Assembly (NCBI GenBank): GCA_958296175.1
Contig: OY282448.1
Span: forward strand, 2,852,127 to 2,916,126
DNA from: an uncultured Chloroflexota bacterium
GTDB lineage: Bacteria; Chloroflexota; UBA11872
Length of the DNA stretch: 64,000 nt
Reading direction: 5' to 3'
In this document: one piece after another, positions 8,755 through 17,412 of the stretch
How the letters are laid out: each line of letters begins with the position of its first letter
Position numbering within the stretch: the first letter of the stretch is position 1
The notes under the pieces: model-generated
What the model was told of the DNA's origin: nothing
Seen by the model: the letters and a program-made list of their open reading frames with translations, nothing else
The model's database searches: none
Made by a program: the position numbers and the translations under genes

Positions 8755-10200
8755 CTACGCGCCGGCCTGTTCCGCGCGCAGGCTGTCGACGATGGCGCGC
8801 ATGCCCTCGCTGGGCGACTGGCCGCCGAACACGACGCCGCCAATCAGGCCGTTGGTAATCAGCACCACCTCGCGGCGGCTGAGGTTGGGGTAGGCGGCGT
8901 TAGCCATCAGGTCTTCGACCAGCGGGGCGGCGTCCGGCGGCAGGTCGGGCACGCGCGCCGCGATGCCTTCCGCCGACAGCCGCGTGGCCGGCAGCAGCGC
9001 GTGCGAGCGCAGGCCGGCGTCCAGATGGCGCAAGGCGTCGAAGGCAAGCTCCGGGTCCTTGGCGCTCTTCAGCACGCCGAGCACGACGTGGGCAAACGCC
9101 GGGTTGCGCCCCGAGCCGAAGTTGGGGAATGGATAGAGGCTGCGCTCGCCGCTGACGAAGGTGTTGGGCGGCATGAACGCCAGGACGGTCTGCTCGAACC
9201 CCACGCGGCCTTGCCGCCGAAACGCGCGCGTGGAACTGCCGTCGGTGATTGCCAGCCGGTGGTCGTTAACCCAGGCGTGCATGAAGCGGGCGGTCTCGAC
9301 GGCCGGTTCGGAAGTGAGCGGCTGGAAGTCGTCGTTCGGCCCCCGCACGTCGCCAAGCGCTGCCAGCAAGAGGTCGTGCGGCCAGGGGACGGCAAAATAG
9401 TTGCCCTGCTGGTCGGGTTCGGACGTGGCGATGGACAGCATGCCCAGCGAGCCGATGCCGCCGCTGGCCGGCGCCTCCGTGTGCAGCTGGATGGCCGCGT
9501 CCAGCAACACTGCGGACGTGAACTCGCGCGGGTCCGCGGTCGGCGGGTCCACGTGCAACTCCCGCGCCAGGGCCTGGTCGAACACCAACAGGGTGGGCGA
9601 GGCCGCCACGGGCAGCCCGTGCTGCACGCCGTGCGAGCGTCCGACGTCCAACAGGTTCGGCCAGTAGGCCGCGGGGTCGAAGGCCGTGTCCGACGTCAAG
9701 AAGTCGTGCAGCGGCAGCAGCTTGTCGTGCTGGACGAGGTCGGCTTGGTCCACCTGCAGATACAGCACCAGGTCGGGTTCTTCGACGGCCACGGCGTCCA
9801 GCGCGCTGCTGAGGCCGAGGTCGAGGTCGCTGAGCGAGACGTCGAGCGCGGTCTCGCGGTAGGCGTAGCGGCGCTCGGAACTTTCGTGCGCGGCCAGCAG
9901 CCCGTTGACCAGCTGGCCGAAGACGCGCCCGCCCATTTGGTTGGACGGGAACATGGCCACGGTGACGGGATGCCGGGCGTCGGGCGCGGGCAGGCGGGGG
10001 CGCTGCGGCGCGCGGGCTTCGGGCGCCGTGCGCGCCTGCACGCGCGCGCGCGCCAGGTCCTGTTGGAGCCGCTCGCTCAGGCCTTGGGGCGGGGCGGGGG
10101 CCTCGCTCTCGGCTTCGCCGCAGGCCGCCAGGGCCAGCGCCGCCAGCGAGCCGCCGGCCGCGGCCAACGCCCGCCGCCGCGGCAGACGGCGCGAGAGCAC
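8755..10200 (-). CDS. Extracellular solute-binding-like lipoprotein
   Basis: About 481 residues. The N-terminus has an Arg-rich n-region (RRLPRRR), a hydrophobic stretch and the lipobox LAAC, so it should be exported and lipid-anchored, possibly by the Tat route. The body resembles family 1 ABC solute-binding proteins: VTVAMFPSNQ opening, DLVLYLQVDQADL, GLPVAASPTLLVFD, a GVLKSAKDPELAFD region. No permease or ATPase is adjacent. GTG at 10200 is preferred because GGAAAGG sits 9 nt upstream. The frame is open further to a GTG at 10260. Ligand unknown. Confidence 0.65.
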   Translation of the reverse strand: MLSRRLPRRRALAAAGGSLAALALAACGEAESEAPAPPQGLSERLQQDLARARVQARTAPEARAPQRPRLPAPDARHPVTVAMFPSNQMGGRVFGQLVNGLLAAHESSERRYAYRETALDVSLSDLDLGLSSALDAVAVEEPDLVLYLQVDQADLVQHDKLLPLHDFLTSDTAFDPAAYWPNLLDVGRSHGVQHGLPVAASPTLLVFDQALARELHVDPPTADPREFTSAVLLDAAIQLHTEAPASGGIGSLGMLSIATSEPDQQGNYFAVPWPHDLLLAALGDVRGPNDDFQPLTSEPAVETARFMHAWVNDHRLAITDGSSTRAFRRQGRVGFEQTVLAFMPPNTFVSGERSLYPFPNFGSGRNPAFAHVVLGVLKSAKDPELAFDALRHLDAGLRSHALLPATRLSAEGIAARVPDLPPDAAPLVEDLMANAAYPNLSRREVVLITNGLIGGVVFGGQSPSEGMRAIVDSLRAEQAGA

Positions 10201-10376
10201 GTCTACACGCCTTTCCGCAGGCGCGGACGCACGTCGTTCGGACCGCGGGCGCTGGCCCACTGGCCGCTGCTTGGCCCTCGACGCATGGGTGACTTCGATC
10301 CAACGCGCATCGTGCCGGACACTCCATTATCGACCATGTCAGCCGCTACGGCCCGGCGGCGAGCGTCGACGCACGG

Positions 10377-10607
10377 TCACACGCTTTCCAGATAGCGGGC
10401 GTAGACCCAGGTTACTCCCACGCCGACGGCGACTCCGACGACGAAGCCCACCGCCTCGACCGCCGGATCGACGGCGGTCGAGGCCTGCACGGGCGATCGA
10501 TACCCGACCCATGCAACGCCGCTGGACATGGAAACCATCCAACTCGTCAAGCGCCACACCACAAGGCTGACGAGCCCGCCGATCAGCACATACCGCAGCC
10601 GCCGCAT
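10377..10607 (-). CDS. Small two-helix membrane protein
   Basis: 76 residues with two clear hydrophobic helices (YVLIGGLVSLVVWRL and VGFVVGVAVGVGVTWVY) joined by a short polar loop, and Arg residues at the N-terminus. No family recognised. It sits between proS and the lipoprotein gene on the same strand. Confidence 0.5.
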   Translation of the reverse strand: MRRLRYVLIGGLVSLVVWRLTSWMVSMSSGVAWVGYRSPVQASTAVDPAVEAVGFVVGVAVGVGVTWVYARYLESV

Positions 10608-10681
10608 GGGAACATACTGCCACGTCTCTCTGATTCCCCGGTGTCGAGTAGCGAACGTGCAGAAGCGGCTGTCCTGCGCTG

Positions 10682-12418
10682 CTAGTGAGCCGCGGGCATG
10701 GCGGCGGGGGTGAGGGCGGCCAGGGCTTGGGCGTGGGCTTGGTGGACGGCTTGGGCGGCTTGGGCGCGGGGGATGGATGTGCGGTCGGGGGAGGTGCGGG
10801 GTTTGAACTCCACGTTGCGGGCGTTCAGGGTGCGTTTGCTGACGGTTAGGCGGAAGGGCACGCCGATCAGGTCGGCGTCGTTGAACTTGACGCCGGCGCG
10901 GTCGGCGCGGTCGTCGAGCAGTACCGACAGCCCGACGGCTTCGAGTTCCTGGCTGAGACGTTCGGCGTCGGCGGCCACGTCGCCGCTGCCCAGTTGCACG
11001 ACGTGCACGTCGAAGGGCGCGGCGCTGACCGGCCAGATGATGCCGGCGTCGTCGTGGTAGCGCTCGACGATGGCGGCGGCCAGGCGGCCGATGCCGATGC
11101 CGTACGACCCCATCACAATGGGGCGGCGTTGGCCGTCGGCGGCCAGGTAGCGGGCGTCCAGCTTCTCGCTGTAATAGGCGCCGAGCTTGAAGGTGTTGCC
11201 GATTTCGATGCCGGGGCGCAGGGTCAGCGGCTCGTCGGTATCCAGCGTGCGGTCGCCGGCGCGGACTTGGGCGATGTCGCCAACGTGGTCGGCCTGGAAG
11301 TCGCGGGGGAAGTTGACGTTGGTCAGGTGGTAGCCGGGGGTGTTGGCGCCGGCCACCAGGTTGGTTGCGCCTTGCAGCGAATCGTCGGCCACCACCAGCA
11401 CGCCGTCCACGCCCACCGGTGAGGCGTAGCCGGCCACCAGCCCGGCGGCGTCCAGTTCCTGGTCGGCCGCCAGGCGGATTTCGGGCACGTCCAGCAGGCG
11501 GCGGAGCTTGGATTCGTTGACCTCCAGGTCGCCGCGGATCGCCACGAAGACGAGCTGCTGGCCGGTCCAGTAGAAGACGGCCTTGAGGGTCTGGTGGGTG
11601 GGCACGCCCAGGAACGCGGCCACGGCCTGGATGGTTTCCTGGCCCGGCGTGGCGACTTTCTGGATGGGCCGCGGGGGGCCGTGGTCGAACGCGGGCTTGC
11701 GGGCGGCGGCGATGTCCTGGTTGGCGGCGTAAGCGCCGGAGGCGCTGACCACCAGCGTGTCTTCACCGGCGTCGGTCAGGCAGTGGAACTCGTGCGCCGC
11801 CGAGCCTTGCATGTCGCCGGCGTCGGATTCGACCACGGTGGGCTCGATGCCGCAGCGGCGGAAGGCGCGCGTGTAGGCGGTCAGGAAGTTCTGGTAGGCG
11901 GCCTCTAGCGCTTCGGGGTCGGTGTCGAAGCTGTAGGCGTCTTTCATGGTGAACTCGCGCACGCGCAGCAGGCCGCCGCGCGGGCGGGGTTCGTCGCGGA
12001 ACTTGGTTTGAAAGTGGTAGATGACGGCGGGGAGCTGGCGGTAGGACGAGGCGAACCACTTGCCCAGGTCGGTGGCGACTTCTTCGTGGGTCATGGCCAG
12101 CACCAAGTCGCGCCCCCAGCGGTCCTCGAACCGCGCCAGCTCGGGGCCAACCGAATGGAAACGCCCGGAGCGCTCCCACAAGTCGGCGGGCTGCACGACG
12201 GGCATGTGGACTTCCTGGCCGCCGATGGCGTCCATTTCCTCGCGGATGATCTGTTCCAGCCGGCGCTGCACGCGCCAGCCCAGCGGCAGCATGCTGTAGA
12301 TCCCGGCGCCCAGCGGCCGCACGTACCCCGCCCGCAAGAGCAGGCGGTGGGAGGCGAGCGTGGCTTCGGCGGGGTCGTCGCGAAGCGTGCGGCCGAACAG
12401 CCGCGACATGCGTTGCAT
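10682..12418 (-). CDS. proS: Prolyl-tRNA synthetase, bacterial type
   Basis: About 578 residues; charges tRNA(Pro). Class II motif 2 is seen at FQTKFRDEPRPRGGLLRVREF and motif 3 at GSYGIGIGRLAAAIVE. A YbaK-type editing insertion lies between them (TLKAVFYW, VFVAIRGDLEVNESKLRRLL), as in bacterial-type ProRS with trans-editing removed. The C-terminal anticodon domain follows (DVHVVQLG, VLLDDRADRAGVKFNDADLIGVP). I chose ATG 12418 (MQRMSRLFGRTL), where homologues usually begin. A TTG at 12451 in frame lies exactly 7 nt after a -10-like TACACT and could be a leaderless start. Confidence 0.95.
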   Translation of the reverse strand: MQRMSRLFGRTLRDDPAEATLASHRLLLRAGYVRPLGAGIYSMLPLGWRVQRRLEQIIREEMDAIGGQEVHMPVVQPADLWERSGRFHSVGPELARFEDRWGRDLVLAMTHEEVATDLGKWFASSYRQLPAVIYHFQTKFRDEPRPRGGLLRVREFTMKDAYSFDTDPEALEAAYQNFLTAYTRAFRRCGIEPTVVESDAGDMQGSAAHEFHCLTDAGEDTLVVSASGAYAANQDIAAARKPAFDHGPPRPIQKVATPGQETIQAVAAFLGVPTHQTLKAVFYWTGQQLVFVAIRGDLEVNESKLRRLLDVPEIRLAADQELDAAGLVAGYASPVGVDGVLVVADDSLQGATNLVAGANTPGYHLTNVNFPRDFQADHVGDIAQVRAGDRTLDTDEPLTLRPGIEIGNTFKLGAYYSEKLDARYLAADGQRRPIVMGSYGIGIGRLAAAIVERYHDDAGIIWPVSAAPFDVHVVQLGSGDVAADAERLSQELEAVGLSVLLDDRADRAGVKFNDADLIGVPFRLTVSKRTLNARNVEFKPRTSPDRTSIPRAQAAQAVHQAHAQALAALTPAAMPAAH

Positions 12419-12458
12419 GGGGAACCTGGGCGCGTTGGCGGGGGTGGGCAACGCTTGC

Positions 12459-12464
12459 AGTGTA
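12459..12464 (-). promoter_or_regulatory. -10-like box upstream of proS
   Basis: TACACT on the minus strand (4/6 to TATAAT). No good -35 is visible. Transcription would begin near 12452, either giving a leaderless TTG start or a ~34-nt leader to the ATG. Confidence 0.35.
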
Positions 12465-12678
12465 TCGCCAGCGGGGGACCTTTGCGTAAGTCACCGTCGG
12501 GGCGGGCTGCGACCCGCCCGCAGGCGGCGGCCCGCGGGGTGCAGGCGGCTGGGGCGTTGGTCGGGGGCGCGGGGGCGGCGCCCACGGGGTTCGGTGGATT
12601 ATGTAAAGCTTGCGGGGCGGGCGCGGCGCTGGTGTAGGCTGGGCGTGTTGTGCTGTTGCTGTGGCGAGGAGGGCGGAC

Positions 12679-13314
12679 GTGGCCCAGGTGGAGAGCTATC
12701 CCGTTTCGCTGACGGTGGACTACCCGGACCGGCTGGACCGCTTCAGCACCTTGTTTCGCTTGCTGCTCGTTATCCCTATCCTAATCGTGGCTGGCCTGGT
12801 CGTCGGCGCGCTGTCGGGCGCCGACGACGGGTCGGGAAACAACTGGCGCTACGCCTTCGCTACCGGGGGACTGCTGGTGCTCCCAACGGTGCTGATGATT
12901 CTGTTCCGGCGGAAATACCCGCGCTGGTGGTTCGACTGGAACCGCGAGCTGCTGTCCTTCTTCATCCGCATCGAAGCCTACCTGTCGCTGCTGACGGACC
13001 AGTACCCCTCCACCGACGAGGAGCAGGCCGTGCACGTGCAGTTGCCCTATCCGGACGTCGAGACCGACCTCAACCGCTGGCTGCCGCTGGTGAAGTGGCT
13101 GCTGGCCATTCCGCACTACGTGGTGCTGGCGTTTCTCAACATTGCGGCGTTTGTGGTGATCATCATTGCGTGGTTTGCGATTCTGATTACCGGGCGCTAT
13201 CCGCGCGACCTTTTCAATTTCGTCCTCGGCGTCATGCGCTACGAGACGCGGGTCGTGGCGTACGCCTTATTGCTGGTGACCGACCGCTACCCGCCGTTCC
13301 GACTGGGCGCATAA
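12679..13314 (+). CDS. DUF4389 domain membrane protein
   Basis: 211 residues with two related halves, each with the DUF4389 look: YPVSLTVDYPDRLDRFSTLFRLLLVIP then LPYPDVETDLNRWLPLVKWLLAIPHYVVL. About four membrane helices are visible (LVIPILIVAGLVVGAL, GGLLVLPTVLMILF, LAFLNIAAFVVIIIAWFAIL and a weaker one), and the protein ends in LLLVTDRYPPFRL, a family hallmark. Role unknown. The GTG start at 12679 follows an AGGAGG site by 5 nt, which decides against the upstream frame extension. Confidence 0.8.
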   Translation: MAQVESYPVSLTVDYPDRLDRFSTLFRLLLVIPILIVAGLVVGALSGADDGSGNNWRYAFATGGLLVLPTVLMILFRRKYPRWWFDWNRELLSFFIRIEAYLSLLTDQYPSTDEEQAVHVQLPYPDVETDLNRWLPLVKWLLAIPHYVVLAFLNIAAFVVIIIAWFAILITGRYPRDLFNFVLGVMRYETRVVAYALLLVTDRYPPFRLGA

Positions 13315-13433
13315 GCCCGCGGGGAGCAGAGCAACCGCGGGGCGCGCGCCTGGATTTCTGGTTTCGGCGGCCCGACAGGCGCCGCGTGGACTGGCGCGGA
13401 GGGGCGGGCTGGCGTCCGCCCCTTGCGCCGTCC

Positions 13434-14789
13434 TTAGTACTTGTAGAAGTGGTGCCGGATTTCGAACTCGGCGTCGTGCTGGGAGAAGAGGTCCCAGTCG
13501 GCCTGCTTGACGGCCAGGTATGACGTGGTGAGCTGCGGTCCCAAGGCGTCGGTCAGCATGGTGTCGGCGCGCAGCAACTGCGTGGATTCTTGCAGCGTCT
13601 GGGGCAGGCGCTGGATGCCGCGGCGCTCCAGCTCCTCCGGCGGCACGTGGGCGGGGTCCACGTCGATCCACTGGCCGCCGCTGGGCCGCAGGCCGCGTTC
13701 TACGCCGTCCAGCCCGGCGGCGATGATGCCGCCCAGCGCAATGTAGGGGTTTGCGCTGGAGTCCACGGGGCGGAACTCCAGGTTGGTGGAGGCCATTTCC
13801 GCCCCCCAGAAGAGCGAGGGCATGCGCAGCGCCGCTTCGCGGTTGTCCGGCCCGTAACAGGTGTAGGCCGTGCTCCAGGAGCCGGGCGACAACCGACGAT
13901 AACTGTTCATGCTGGGGCAGGTGAGGGCAATGAGCGCCGGCAGGTGCGCCATAACGCCGCCGATGAACTGGTAGGCAAGCGCACTGAGGTTTTGCCGGTC
14001 GGCGGGGTCGTAGAAGAGGTTGGCGGTTCCGTCTGCGTTCCAGGCGCTGAGATGGATGTGGCAGCCGTTGCCCGCCTGGTCGGGAAACGGCTTGGGGGCG
14101 AACGAGGCGTACAGGCCGTGCTTCCAGGCGACGTTGCGCACCGTTTCGCGGTAGATCAGGTGGTTGTCGGCGGCGCGCAGCGCCGCGGCGTGGCGGATGC
14201 TCAGTTCCTGCTGGCCGTGCCCCAGTTCGGGGTAGTACTGCTCCACGCGCAGACCTTGCGCTTCCAGCGCCTCCACCACGTCGTCGATCACGTCGAGGGC
14301 GAAGGTCGATCCGATGCTGGAGTTGTCCAGACTTTCGTCCAACGGGGCGAACCGATCGCCATGTTTGGTTGCCAGGAACCACTCGGGTTCCATGACCGCC
14401 TGAAAGGTGAGTCCCAGGGCTTCGGCGCGGGCCAGCATGCGTTTCAGGAAGTCCCTGGGGCAGGCGCCCCAAGGGCGGCGGTCGACGGTGATCAGGTCCG
14501 TCAGCATCAGGGCGCGCGCTGGCGCGTAGGGCAGCACCTCGAACGTGGCGGGGTCGGGCGCCAGCCTGACTTCACCCACGGGCCCCATGCCCTCCACGAC
14601 TTGCAGCTCGTCCATGCTGCTCATGGCCTGCATGGCCACCGTCAGCCCGATGCCGCTGCGCAGCCGCTGCTCCAGACCGGACACGTGGGTGGTCTTGCCG
14701 CGAATGACGCCGTTGTTGTCGCAGTAATACAACGACACGAGCTTGACGCCGGCGGCTGCGGCCTGGCGGAGCACGTCGGCGTGGTCCAT
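13434..14789 (-). CDS. Glutamine synthetase-superfamily ligase
   Basis: 451 residues. The family's active-site signatures are clear: metal-binding Glu in AVMEPEWF (131-138), HGQQELSI (191-198), NGCHIHLS (241-248, ATP/glutamate site), NREAALRMP (316-324) and EFRPVDSSANPY (338-349). It makes a gamma-glutamyl amide from glutamate, ATP and an amine. The short N-terminal domain and DNNGVIRGK opening are closer to GlnT/PuuA-type ligases than to dodecameric GlnA, so the acceptor may be an amine rather than ammonia. ATG 14789 is preceded by AAGGAG at 7 nt. Confidence 0.85.
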   Translation of the reverse strand: MDHADVLRQAAAAGVKLVSLYYCDNNGVIRGKTTHVSGLEQRLRSGIGLTVAMQAMSSMDELQVVEGMGPVGEVRLAPDPATFEVLPYAPARALMLTDLITVDRRPWGACPRDFLKRMLARAEALGLTFQAVMEPEWFLATKHGDRFAPLDESLDNSSIGSTFALDVIDDVVEALEAQGLRVEQYYPELGHGQQELSIRHAAALRAADNHLIYRETVRNVAWKHGLYASFAPKPFPDQAGNGCHIHLSAWNADGTANLFYDPADRQNLSALAYQFIGGVMAHLPALIALTCPSMNSYRRLSPGSWSTAYTCYGPDNREAALRMPSLFWGAEMASTNLEFRPVDSSANPYIALGGIIAAGLDGVERGLRPSGGQWIDVDPAHVPPEELERRGIQRLPQTLQESTQLLRADTMLTDALGPQLTTSYLAVKQADWDLFSQHDAEFEIRHHFYKY

Positions 14790-15097
14790 GCCAATTCTCC
14801 TTGGGAAAGCTTGCGCGAAGGGAGAGGGAGTGACCTGGAAACGCTGGCGCGCTCCGTGCGCCGATTGTGCCAAAGCCCGCCCGTCGGCGGGGGGCGCAGC
14901 AGGTAGGCTGAACGCCGACGTTGCTGGTGGACGCTGGCGATGCTTTTGGAGCCGCAGGTCCCAGGGATGCGCCGCGCATGCGCGCGGCGGGCCGAGCTCG
15001 ATGATCTTGTGCACGTGCACACAGAGGATGCGCCGCGCGTGTGCGCCGGGGGCGCGCTCGCGGCGGGCAGCTGGTGCGGGCGCGCCGCGCGGGGGGC
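14790..15097. other. Divergent intergenic region with palindromes and a 61-bp-spaced repeat
   Basis: This 308-bp gap lies between divergent genes. It holds a 7-bp-stem hairpin (14971-14988, stem GCCGCGC), a perfect 14-bp palindrome TGTGCACGTGCACA (15008-15021), and two near-identical ~21-bp stretches beginning GGATGCGCCGCGC at 14965 and 15026. The palindrome could be an operator for either neighbour. No convincing gene is seen inside. Confidence 0.5.
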
Positions 15098-15778
15098 GTG
15101 AGCGGCGTGGAGCGCTTGTTTGGCGCGCGGGCGGCGGACGCGGACCCTCCCGAGCTGGCGGCGCTGGCGCGGGAGCTGCCCGACGGCGTGGAGGCCGCCC
15201 TGGCGTTCGCACGGCCGCTGCTGGAAGCCTACGCGCGCGCACCGGCCACGCCCGAGTCCGCGCGGGCCTGGGGCGCGTTGGGCCATTACCGGCTGGCCGC
15301 GCTGGCGGGCGCGCTGGCCGTCCAGGCCGACCCGGCCGCGGCCGAGTTCGACCTGCTGGCGGGCGCGGCGCTGCGCCACACGGCGGACAGCGCGGCGCAG
15401 GCCGGCCGCTGGCTGGCGGAAGCCTTCGACCTGCGCCTGCCGCCGCGGGTGCGCCCCGACCCTGCCGGCCGCGACCTGATCGGCCGCCTGAGCTTCTTGG
15501 ATCCCGCGCTGGGCGGCGCGCTGCGCGACCGCCGTCTCTGGCTGGCCGACATCCAAGGCATCGGCCGCCGCGCGGCGCAGGAACCGGTGACGTTCCGCGG
15601 CGGCGGCGGCGACTGCCTCCCAGGAGCGCGCGGCCGCGCCCCCGCCGCGCAGGCGCTGCCGGAACATCTGGCCGAGCTGCGCGGCTTCTTGCAGGCCGTC
15701 AGCTCGGCCGTGGAACGAATCCGCGCCGCCGGCGGCCGCCCCCGCGAAGAACCCGACGCCGCCTGGCTCGACGACTAA
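15098..15778 (+). CDS. Hypothetical helical protein
   Basis: 226 residues from GTG 15098. Third codon positions are almost all G or C, as in neighbouring real genes, and the translation is rich in Ala/Leu amphipathic helices (LAALARELPDGVEAALAFAR, LLAGAALRHTADSAAQAGRW). No motif or family recognised. Only a G-rich stretch, not a true Shine-Dalgarno site, precedes the start. Long open frames on the other strand here lack such codon bias. Confidence 0.5.
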   Translation: MSGVERLFGARAADADPPELAALARELPDGVEAALAFARPLLEAYARAPATPESARAWGALGHYRLAALAGALAVQADPAAAEFDLLAGAALRHTADSAAQAGRWLAEAFDLRLPPRVRPDPAGRDLIGRLSFLDPALGGALRDRRLWLADIQGIGRRAAQEPVTFRGGGGDCLPGARGRAPAAQALPEHLAELRGFLQAVSSAVERIRAAGGRPREEPDAAWLDD

Positions 15779-15913
15779 CGCCCGAAGCGTCTGCCGCAGC
15801 TGCAGCGACGTGGATGACGCGGGATCGACGTGGATATACAGGATTTGCAGGATTGGACATGCATCTGGCGCCATGCGTCGAGCGGACGCAGACACGTTCG
15901 AGGAGACTGGAAA

Positions 15914-15943
15914 ATGAGCCGTGGTGGTGACACCGATGCCTAA
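15914..15943 (+). other. Possible 9-residue leader ORF overlapping a methyltransferase start
   Basis: ATG at 15914 is preceded by AGGAGA at 8 nt, the best Shine-Dalgarno site here, and encodes MSRGGDTDA followed by TAA at 15941. It overlaps both candidate starts (GTG 15921, ATG 15936) of the methyltransferase-HNH gene in another frame. It could be a translational coupler or chance. Confidence 0.3.
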
Positions 15944-17363
15944 ACCGAATTGGATAAACCGCACACTGTGGACGGGTGACAATCTGGACGTGATGCGCGG
16001 CATGAACAGCGACTCGGTCGACCTGATCTACCTCGACCCGCCGTTCAACAGCAACCGGCTGTATGCAGCGCCAATTGGCAGCGAAGCCGCGGGTGCGGCG
16101 TTCAAGGACACCTGGACGCTGAGCGACGTGGACGACGCCTGGCACGGGGAAGTCGCCGAACGGCACCCGGCGATGTACCGCGTGATCGACGCGGCGGGGT
16201 TGACGCACGGCGACAGCATGAAGTCGTATCTGATAATGATGGCGGTGCGGCTGCTGGAAATGCGGCGTCTGCTGAAGTCGACCGGCAGTCTCTACCTGCA
16301 CTGCGACCCGACGGCCAGCCACTACTTGAAGACACTGCTGGACGCGGTGTTCGGCAATGACAACTTCCGGAGTGAAATCGTCTGGAAGCGCACCAGTGCG
16401 CATAGCTCCGCCCGAAGATTCGGGCCTGCGCACGACATGTTGATCTTCTACTCGAAGTCGGAAAAATATACATGGAATCGAGTATTCCAGCCCTATGACC
16501 AAAGCTATGTGAACTCGTTCTACCGCTACACCGATGCACACGGGCGCTACAGGGTTGGGGACTTGACCGGCGCCGGCGTGAGACGCGGCGAGTCGGGCGC
16601 GTCGTGGCGCGGGCACGACCCCACGATAAAAGGCCGTCACTGGGCTCCTCCACGCCGATTTCCAGGCGGTGACGCGGTCCCAGCTGGCGTCCTAGACGCT
16701 CTGGACTATTTGGATGGTATCGGGCGAATTCACTGGCCGTCGCGAGCCGGTGGCGTCCCTGGGTTCAAGCGCTACTTGAACGAAATGCAAGGGATGGTGG
16801 CACAGGACGTCATCACCGACATTCCGCCAGTTTCGCCAAAGAGCCGCGAGCTTACCGGATACCCGACGCAGAAGCCTCTGGCGCTGTTGCAGAGAATCAT
16901 CGAAGCGTCCTCGAATGAAGGCGACATGGTTCTCGACCCCTTCTGCGGATGCGCGACGACGTTGGTTGCTGCGGACCGGCTCGGTCGTCAGTGGGCCGGC
17001 ATCGATCTGTCGGAAACAGCCGTGCGCCTCGTGAAGATGCGGTTGTCCAAGGAAAGCGAGTCGCTCGGCCCGGTGCACGTGTACGCACGCTCGGACATTC
17101 CGATTCGCGCTGACATGGGCGACGCGCCGGACTACCGCACGCAGAAGCATCTGCTGTACGGCCGGCAGGAAGGCAAGTGCGCCGGCTGCCTGGAGTTGTT
17201 CCCGTTCAGAAACATGACGATCGACCACATTGTGGCGCGGGCGCGCGGCGGGAGCGACTATCTGCCGAATTTGCAGCTTCTTTGCGGCGCCTGCAATTCG
17301 ACCAAAGGCGCGGGGACGCAAGAAGCGCTGATCGTGAAGCTGCGGCAGCAAGGCGTGCGCTGA
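15921..17363 (+). CDS. DNA methyltransferase fused to HNH nuclease domain
   Basis: 480 residues. The N-terminal part is a beta-class N4/N6 methyltransferase: WTGDNLDVMRGM, catalytic LDPPFNSN (38-45), GSLYLHCDPTASHYLK, and AdoMet site LDPFCGCATT near 338. The C-terminal ~60 residues form an HNH/McrA-like zinc nuclease: C-A-G-C, then MTIDHIVARARGG, then NLQLLCGACNSTKG. Fusing modification and nicking/cleavage modules is unusual; the HNH part might be the cognate endonuclease. Start uncertain between GTG 15921 and ATG 15936. It lies alone between convergent or unrelated genes, with no specificity subunit. Confidence 0.85.
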   Translation: MVVTPMPKPNWINRTLWTGDNLDVMRGMNSDSVDLIYLDPPFNSNRLYAAPIGSEAAGAAFKDTWTLSDVDDAWHGEVAERHPAMYRVIDAAGLTHGDSMKSYLIMMAVRLLEMRRLLKSTGSLYLHCDPTASHYLKTLLDAVFGNDNFRSEIVWKRTSAHSSARRFGPAHDMLIFYSKSEKYTWNRVFQPYDQSYVNSFYRYTDAHGRYRVGDLTGAGVRRGESGASWRGHDPTIKGRHWAPPRRFPGGDAVPAGVLDALDYLDGIGRIHWPSRAGGVPGFKRYLNEMQGMVAQDVITDIPPVSPKSRELTGYPTQKPLALLQRIIEASSNEGDMVLDPFCGCATTLVAADRLGRQWAGIDLSETAVRLVKMRLSKESESLGPVHVYARSDIPIRADMGDAPDYRTQKHLLYGRQEGKCAGCLELFPFRNMTIDHIVARARGGSDYLPNLQLLCGACNSTKGAGTQEALIVKLRQQGVR

Positions 17364-17412
17364 TGGATATTTCTTTTGTGCGCGTTCGTCTGACTGGCGC
17401 GTGATATTGCGT

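Noticed and set aside
14642..16003. Long minus-strand frame antisense to the hypothetical gene at 15.1 kb
   Set aside because: Arg/Gly/Ala-rich with no domain pattern; the plus-strand frame has the codon bias of real genes here.
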